From Pirellulales bacterium (lineage in GTDB: Bacteria; Planctomycetota; Planctomycetia; Pirellulales; Thermoguttaceae), in the NCBI GenBank assembly GCA_030617125.1, contig JAUWWA010000009.1:1-12203 (forward strand): a stretch of 12,203 nt of DNA. The letters are read 5' to 3'. Positions 8,524 through 12,203 of this stretch are shown here, piece by piece. The notes under the pieces were generated by a model that made no database searches, was not told the origin of the DNA, and saw only the letters and a list, made by a program, of their open reading frames with translations. Numbering within the stretch: position 1 is the stretch's first letter; each line of letters opens with the position of its first letter. The position numbers and the translations under genes were made by a program.

Positions 8524-10074
8524 ATGAGCAGGACCGCCGATGAAAAGGTGCTGGTGCTGGATTTTGGCTCCCAGTACGCGCAGCTTATTGCCCGGCGGGT
8601 ACGGCAACAGCAGGTCTACTGCGAGATCGTCCGCCACGACATCCCGGCCGAGCGGATTGAAGAGCTGGCCCCGATGGGGTTGATCCTTTCGGGCGGGCCG
8701 TCGAGCGTGTACGAAGAAGGGGCGCCGAAATGCAGTCCGGCCATCTTCCAGCTCGGACTGCCCGTGCTGGGAATCTGCTACGGCATGCAACTCGCCTGCG
8801 AAGCGCTCGGCGGCAAGGTCGAGAACACGCCCAGCCGCGAGTACGGTCGGGCCCACTGCCGCATCCTCCGTACCGACGGCCTGTTTGCCGGCGTGCCCGG
8901 GCAGACCCAGGTCTGGATGAGCCACGGCGATCAGGTGGCCCGGGTTTCCGACGACTTCATCGCGCTGGCGGCGACCGACACCTGCCCGTTCGCCGCCGTG
9001 AAACATCGCGACGAGCCGATCTACGGCCTACAGTTCCATCCCGAGGTGACCCACACGCCGGCGGGCCAGACAATCCTGGCCAACTTCCTCACGACCGTTT
9101 GCAGGTGTTCCGGCACATGGAAACTCGGCGATTTCGCGCGAGAGACGATCGAGGACATCCGAGATCGCGTCGGTGACGACCGCGTGATTTGCGGGCTTTC
9201 GGGCGGCGTCGATTCGTCGGTCGTCGCCGCGTTGCTGGCCGAGGCCATCGGGCCGCAACTCTCCTGTATCCTCGTCGACAACGGCGTGCTGCGCAAAGGC
9301 GAAGCCGAATCGGTCATCCGGGAATTCACCGACCATTTTCAGACCGATCTGCACGTGGTCTACGCCGAAGACCGGTTTCTCTCGGCGCTCGAGGGAGTGG
9401 TCGAGCCGCAGGAGAAGCGGCGGCGGATCGGTCGCGAGTTTATCGAGTGTTTCGCCGACGAGGCGGCGAAGATCGAAGGCGCGAGATTCCTGGCCCAAGG
9501 CACGCTCTATCCCGACGTGATCGAAAGCGGAGGCTCGGTGGACGGGCCGGCCGCCACCATCAAGTTGCACCACAACGTGGGCGGGCTGCCCGAGGACCTC
9601 GCCTTCGAACTCATCGAGCCGCTGCGTGACTTGTTCAAGGACGAGGTCCGCACGCTGGGGCTGGCGTTGGGATTGCCCGAGGATATCGTCTGGCGTCATC
9701 CTTTCCCCGGCCCGGGGCTTGCGGTGCGGTGCATCGGCGAAGTCACCCGACAGCGGCTCGACGTGCTCCGCGAGGCCGACGCCATCGTGGTGCACGAGAT
9801 CAAGCAGGCCGGGCTGTACCGCGAGACGTCGCAGGCATTCGCCGTGCTCCTGCCGGTGCAAAGCGTCGGCGTGATGGGCGACGCGCGCACCTACGCCGAC
9901 GTCGTCGCCGTCCGGTCGATCGACACCGAAGACTTCATGACCGCCGACTGGAGCCATCTGCCGTACGACCTGCTGGGGCGCATCTCCACGCGCATCATCA
10001 ACGAAGTCCCCGGCGTGAACCGCGTCGTCTACGACATCAGCTCCAAACCGCCAGCGACCATCGAGTGGGAATAG
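8524..10074 (+). CDS. guaA: GMP synthase (glutamine-hydrolysing)
   Basis: Converts XMP to GMP using ATP and glutamine nitrogen, the last step of GMP synthesis; 516 aa, normal for the bacterial one-chain enzyme. The N-terminal class I glutamine amidotransferase domain (about 9-195) has the nucleophile in GICYGMQ (C85) and the remaining triad in FHPEVTHT (H172, E174). The ATP-pyrophosphatase domain carries the P-loop SGGVDSS (226-232). The dimerisation domain includes [16 protein letters not shown] and ends in the typical [15 protein letters not shown]. No Shine-Dalgarno sequence is evident before the ATG at 8524. It is transcribed divergently from surE and followed by a strong hairpin. Confidence 0.99.
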   Translation: MSRTADEKVLVLDFGSQYAQLIARRVRQQQVYCEIVRHDIPAERIEELAPMGLILSGGPSSVYEEGAPKCSPAIFQLGLPVLGICYGMQLACEALGGKVENTPSREYGRAHCRILRTDGLFAGVPGQTQVWMSHGDQVARVSDDFIALAATDTCPFAAVKHRDEPIYGLQFHPEVTHTPAGQTILANFLTTVCRCSGTWKLGDFARETIEDIRDRVGDDRVICGLSGGVDSSVVAALLAEAIGPQLSCILVDNGVLRKGEAESVIREFTDHFQTDLHVVYAEDRFLSALEGVVEPQEKRRRIGREFIECFADEAAKIEGARFLAQGTLYPDVIESGGSVDGPAATIKLHHNVGGLPEDLAFELIEPLRDLFKDEVRTLGLALGLPEDIVWRHPFPGPGLAVRCIGEVTRQRLDVLREADAIVVHEIKQAGLYRETSQAFAVLLPVQSVGVMGDARTYADVVAVRSIDTEDFMTADWSHLPYDLLGRISTRIINEVPGVNRVVYDISSKPPATIEWE

Positions 10075-10099
10075 GTTCGTTCGCCATCCATCCTGTAAA

Positions 10100-10120
10100 G
10101 CCGCGACCACTGGTCGCGGC
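10100..10120. terminator. Hairpin after guaA
   Basis: Perfect stem GCCGCGACC (10100-10108), loop ACT, GGTCGCGGC (10112-10120), 25 bp past the guaA stop. There is no U-run after it. Either a factor-dependent terminator or an mRNA-stabilising end, or a dispersed repeat of the kind also present in the leuCD spacer. Confidence 0.45.
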
Positions 10121-10147
10121 GCCTTCCGGGTCTGGTGAGGGTTGATG

Positions 10148-10189
10148 TTGACACTTGACAAAGATATCACTAATGATACTATAGTAGTG
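10148..10189 (+). promoter_or_regulatory. Promoter and palindromic operator of the second hicAB
   Basis: Two perfect TTGACA copies (10148-10153 and 10155-10160). The second is spaced 16 nt from TACTAT (10177-10182) and 19 nt from TATAGT (10180-10185). TACTATAGTA at 10177-10186 is a perfect palindrome covering the -10 region, flanked by CACTA (10168-10172) and TAGTG (10185-10189); this is a plausible autoregulatory operator. With TACTAT as -10 the transcript would begin at or next to the GTG start codon at 10189. Confidence 0.55.
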
Positions 10190-10446
10190 TGGCTGGGATT
10201 GACGATATCGTTGAGCAGATGAAACGTCATCCGAAGGGTATCCGTTTCGCGGACGCCTGTCGGGTGTGCGATCACTATTTCGGCAAACCCAGGCGAAGGG
10301 CCACCAGCCACCGGGTCTACAGAACCCCGTGGCAAGGCGACCCGAGAGTCAACATTCAGAACGCCAAGGGCAAGGCCAAGGCGTATCAAATCAGGCAGGT
10401 TCTCAGAGCGATCGAGAGGTTGGAACATGAAAGCGATTCAAAATGA
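10189..10446 (+). CDS. hicA: HicA-type toxin, GTG start, possibly leaderless
   Basis: An 85-aa member of the long HicA branch, probably an mRNA interferase. Seen: IDDIVEQMKRHPKGIRFADA as the N-terminal helix and turn, CRVCDHYFG, the catalytic His in ATSHRVYRTPW (H41), and DPRVNIQNAKGKAKAYQIRQ leading into the last helix. The GTG at 10189 is chosen because related proteins carry the IEKIIEQM-type segment before the internal Met (10219). No Shine-Dalgarno sequence lies before it, since the promoter runs right up to the codon. The gene overlaps its antitoxin by 20 nt (10427-10446). It shares little beyond fold motifs with the 58-aa HicA at 4578, so the two modules are not recent duplicates. Confidence 0.85.
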   Translation: MAGIDDIVEQMKRHPKGIRFADACRVCDHYFGKPRRRATSHRVYRTPWQGDPRVNIQNAKGKAKAYQIRQVLRAIERLEHESDSK

Positions 10447-10759
10447 TCACTATACGTACCGCGTGACGTGGTCAGAGGACGACCAGGAGTACGTCGGTCT
10501 CTGCGCGGAATTCCCCAGCTTGAGTTGGCTGGCCTCCTCCCCCGAAGCAGCACTTCGCGGGATTCGGCGAGTCGTGGCGGATGTGGTTGAGGACATGAAG
10601 AAATCCCGAGAAAGCGTTCCTGAACCATTGGCCAACCGAACATTCAGCGGCAAGTTCATGGTTCGTGTTCCTCCCGATGTCCACCGGGAACTCGCCTTGG
10701 AAGCGGCCGAGGCGGGTGTCAGCCTCAACCGCCTCGCATCGGCCAAGCTGGCGCATTGA
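10427..10759 (+). CDS. hicB: HicB antitoxin with ribbon-helix-helix C-terminus
   Basis: A 110-aa antitoxin. The N-terminal HicB domain (about 8-60) reads YTYRVTWSEDDQEYVGLCAE and FPSLSWLASSPEAALRGI. The C-terminal segment GKFMVRVPPDVHRELALEAA followed by GVSLNRLASAKL (about 75-108) is a canonical ribbon-helix-helix DNA-binding unit. It probably binds HicA and represses the promoter at 10148-10189. GAGAGG at 10414-10419, 7 nt before the ATG, serves as ribosome binding site inside the end of hicA. The frame is intact and ends 74 bp before the convergent 57-aa gene. Confidence 0.9.
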   Translation: MKAIQNDHYTYRVTWSEDDQEYVGLCAEFPSLSWLASSPEAALRGIRRVVADVVEDMKKSRESVPEPLANRTFSGKFMVRVPPDVHRELALEAAEAGVSLNRLASAKLAH

Positions 10760-10833
10760 GAAGCAGATGTGCGGGTAGCCAAATCAACCCCGACTTGCCT
10801 GCACGCATTGTCCCGCGCGCGATCTCACTGCGA

Positions 10834-11007
10834 TCACCTCGACTTCTTTGTCGGCCGAATCTTCCGGGGCTCAAGCGTCACCACCCGGTCTCCGAGCGAA
10901 GACTCGAACCGCCTCAGGTCTTCGCAGATCATGTGCAGGTCGGAGTTGAACTGCTTGGTGTGCTCCATGCGGAATCGGCGCACTTCGTCTACGAATGGAT
11001 CTTTCAT
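10834..11007 (-). CDS. 57-aa charged partner of the PIN protein
   Basis: Short reading frame starting MKDPFVDEVRRFRMEHTKQF and continuing with NSDLHMICEDLRRFESSLGD, ending in a basic tail (RKIRPTKKSR). Its ATG overlaps the PIN-gene stop (ATGA, 11004-11007), so the two are co-translated. Small proteins with a KDPxVxEVRxxRxEH start are, from my knowledge, often encoded next to PIN-domain proteins of this type; most are annotated as hypothetical. Predicted mainly helical. Position and charge suggest an antitoxin or RNA-binding partner, but there is no recognisable DNA-binding motif. Confidence is good that it is a gene, low about its role. Confidence 0.7.
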   Translation of the reverse strand: MKDPFVDEVRRFRMEHTKQFNSDLHMICEDLRRFESSLGDRVVTLEPRKIRPTKKSR

Positions 11008-11483
11008 GTTTCATCTCCCAGGAAGGCATCGGGCGATACGATTTCCGGGCATTCGTACCCGCCGTTCTCGATGGCTTGCCGGATCATCATCTTGGTGAAC
11101 GGGTTGTTGATGTGGGCGAAGTTCCACGTCACGATGAACTCCATTCCGCCGATTGCGGCAACGGCAACATGAAGGGCGTCTTCCGGGTACTCCGCGGGGA
11201 TGCCGCAACCGTCCAGAATGTCTTGTGCCAGCCGCTCGGCCTCGGGAGTCGTGGCCAGCACAGAGAAGGCGCTGATGGCATCCAGTCGCTTGCGTGCCAG
11301 CTCGGGATCGCCTTTCCCGGCCTCCTTGACGACCAGCGCGGAGACGTACGGCAAGAGTCCCTCGGAGAGCAGCGGCCAGAAGTCGTGGGTGGACTGCTGG
11401 TGACCGGCGACCACCACGTCACGGCTCGCCCGTCCCGCATAGTAGCCCACCACGCTCGTCTCGATGTAGACCTTTCGTTCCAT
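11004..11483 (-). CDS. PIN-domain protein, VapC-like putative RNase toxin
   Basis: A 159-aa PIN-fold protein of the branch whose N-terminus reads VYIETSVVGYYAG; the first metal ligand is the Glu of IETS rather than Asp. Further acidic positions appear in ALVVKEAG and in PEDALHVAVAA (Asp before Ala-Leu-His), with a late VTWNFAHINN motif typical of this branch. Family members cleave RNA with Mg2+ or Mn2+. Two in-frame ATGs exist, at 11489 and 11483; the second gives the family-like MERKVYIETS start and sits where a weak promoter would begin transcription. Neither has a Shine-Dalgarno sequence. The gene overlaps its 57-aa partner by 4 nt. It lacks a conventional upstream VapB. Confidence 0.88.
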   Translation of the reverse strand: MERKVYIETSVVGYYAGRASRDVVVAGHQQSTHDFWPLLSEGLLPYVSALVVKEAGKGDPELARKRLDAISAFSVLATTPEAERLAQDILDGCGIPAEYPEDALHVAVAAIGGMEFIVTWNFAHINNPFTKMMIRQAIENGGYECPEIVSPDAFLGDET

Positions 11484-11489
11484 GCCCAT

Positions 11490-11518
11490 AGGATACTACC
11501 CGTCGCCCGGCGCATCAA
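11490..11518 (-). promoter_or_regulatory. Weak promoter of the PIN module
   Basis: On the minus strand: TTGATG (11518-11513), a 17-nt spacer, TATCCT (11495-11490). Four of six matches in each hexamer. Predicted start at about 11483-11484, on the ATG itself, implying a leaderless message. Confidence 0.3.
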
Positions 11519-11637
11519 GCAGCCGACTTCCCCTGTATCAGGAATTCCAGCACTGCGAGTGTGCGTCGGACGCCGCTGCCGGCTTGTCCAGCAGTGTGAT
11601 ATCGAGGTAGAATCGGGGCCATGCACAAGCAGCAACC

Positions 11638-11832
11638 TTGCTGCTGGATCCTCCTGCCAGGCCGAAGAACGACTTCCGGAGGACCCATTGCTTCCGACGG
11701 TCCACGGGCTGCCGCCGGAGTTCTATGATCCACGAAACCCGTGAAGCCGAAAGGAGCACTGCGATTCATGAGGCCATCGACGATATTCACGATAATCCGG
11801 TTCGGCATATTCAAACGTTCCACTCTGTTTGA
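11638..11832 (+). pseudogene. Possible remnant of a REP-associated (RAYT-type) transposase
   Basis: The 430-bp stretch between the PIN gene and the PEP-CTERM gene has no intact gene. Three peptide fragments on the plus strand look like pieces of RAYT/transposase-17-type proteins: LLDPPARPKNDF (frame from 11638), PTVHGLPPEFYDPRNP in a shifted frame ending at TGA about 11742-11744, and AIDDIHDNPVR at 11776-11805. The first two fit a frameshifted C-terminus. The third matches the internal IHxNPVR motif, yet lies after the C-terminus, so the order is scrambled or two decayed copies are present. Family matches are from memory and short, so the call is tentative. Confidence 0.25.
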
Positions 11833-11913
11833 ACGTACATGCCTACCCGCAGTTGCGCCGCGCGAAGGCATGCCACCGACCTTCTCAAAACTTTGGGACG
11901 CTGTCAATAGTTA

Positions 11914-12203
11914 TCAACGGCGGCGACGCTTCCGCCAAACGTAGACCGCAAACACAACAGCCCCCATGCCTAGCAGGGCCAGCGTGGAGGGTTCGGGGAC
12001 AGTCGCAATCCATGCTTCCCAACGTCCGTCCGGGTTCTCGCCCCATCCCGCAACGGTGCGACCATCATCCGAAACAGCCTCGGCATATTCCAGCGACCAG
12101 CCGCTCAAGTTCAGGCCCCCGGCGGTCTCCAGCAGTTCCTGGAGGTCGCGCATGCCGTTACTTGCATCCCATATGAACGCCCGCTGAAATTCTGAGGTGT
12201 CAC
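11914..12203 (-). CDS. PEP-CTERM sorting domain protein with HAF-type repeat (5'-truncated)
   Basis: The C-terminal part of a larger protein whose start lies beyond the right edge. The open frame runs from the edge: a HAF-like unit (RAFIWDASNGMRDLQELLET, then AEAVSDDGRTVAGWGENPDG and EAWIATV), followed by the PEP-CTERM tail at 11917-12000. The tail has VPEPS, a hydrophobic helix (TLALLGMGAVVFAVYVW) and the basic end RKRRRR. Such tails are sorted and processed by exosortase, and HAF-repeat proteins are predicted extracellular beta-propeller-like proteins. The stop is TGA at 11914-11916. The internal ATG at 12153 is not the true start, because the frame and the repeat continue upstream of it. 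Confidence 0.88.
   Translation of the reverse strand, partial: DTSEFQRAFIWDASNGMRDLQELLETAGGLNLSGWSLEYAEAVSDDGRTVAGWGENPDGRWEAWIATVPEPSTLALLGMGAVVFAVYVWRKRRRR

Noticed and set aside
9028..10428. 466-codon open frame on the minus strand opposite guaA
   Set aside because: It overlaps guaA and hicA entirely, has no family motifs, and its composition is that of a shadow frame.
11515..11907. 130-codon minus-strand frame in the gap left of the PEP-CTERM gene
   Set aside because: No domain, no ribosome binding site and ordinary shadow-like composition; overlaps the PIN promoter region.

Overview
The window looks like chromosome from a GC-rich planctomycete, probably near Pirellulales. This rests on four things: the protein style, a PEP-CTERM/HAF-repeat surface protein, a lipoprotein with a proline-rich linker beside surE, and GC-rich hairpin repeats with no U-tract in the gaps. 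The assignment is inference; there is no rRNA or other phylogenetic marker beyond the enzymes.

Layout, left to right. (1) The 3' part of leuC (cut by the window start) and the complete leuD, the two subunits of isopropylmalate isomerase, separated by a repeat-rich, G-quadruplex-capable spacer of 222 bp. (2) An MntA nucleotidyltransferase / HepT HEPN toxin-antitoxin pair with overlapping reading frames. (3) An amidase-signature hydrolase on the minus strand. (4) A short hicB-hicA pair behind a good sigma70-type promoter; this hicA has a GTG start and only 58 codons. (5) eno (enolase), overlapping by ATGA a small two-helix membrane protein of unknown function. (6) On the minus strand, surE overlapping by ATGA a small lipoprotein. 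(7) guaA (GMP synthase), transcribed divergently from surE. (8) A second, unrelated hicA-hicB pair whose HicB ends in a ribbon-helix-helix segment. (9) On the minus strand, a PIN-domain protein overlapping by ATGA a 57-aa charged partner. (10) About 420 bp with no intact gene, holding possible remnants of a REP-associated (RAYT-type) transposase. (11) The 3' end of a PEP-CTERM protein gene that runs off the right edge.

Five housekeeping genes (leuC, leuD, eno, surE, guaA) therefore alternate with four two-gene modules of toxin-antitoxin architecture. leuC/leuD act together in leucine synthesis, guaA makes GMP, SurE removes phosphate from nucleotides, and eno serves glycolysis. The toxin-antitoxin modules are separate cassettes with their own start signals. 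No tRNA, rRNA, CRISPR array, complete insertion sequence or origin was seen. Nothing here is clearly a new defence system; the least-described parts are the PIN-partner protein, the eno-coupled membrane protein and the repeat spacer inside leuCD.
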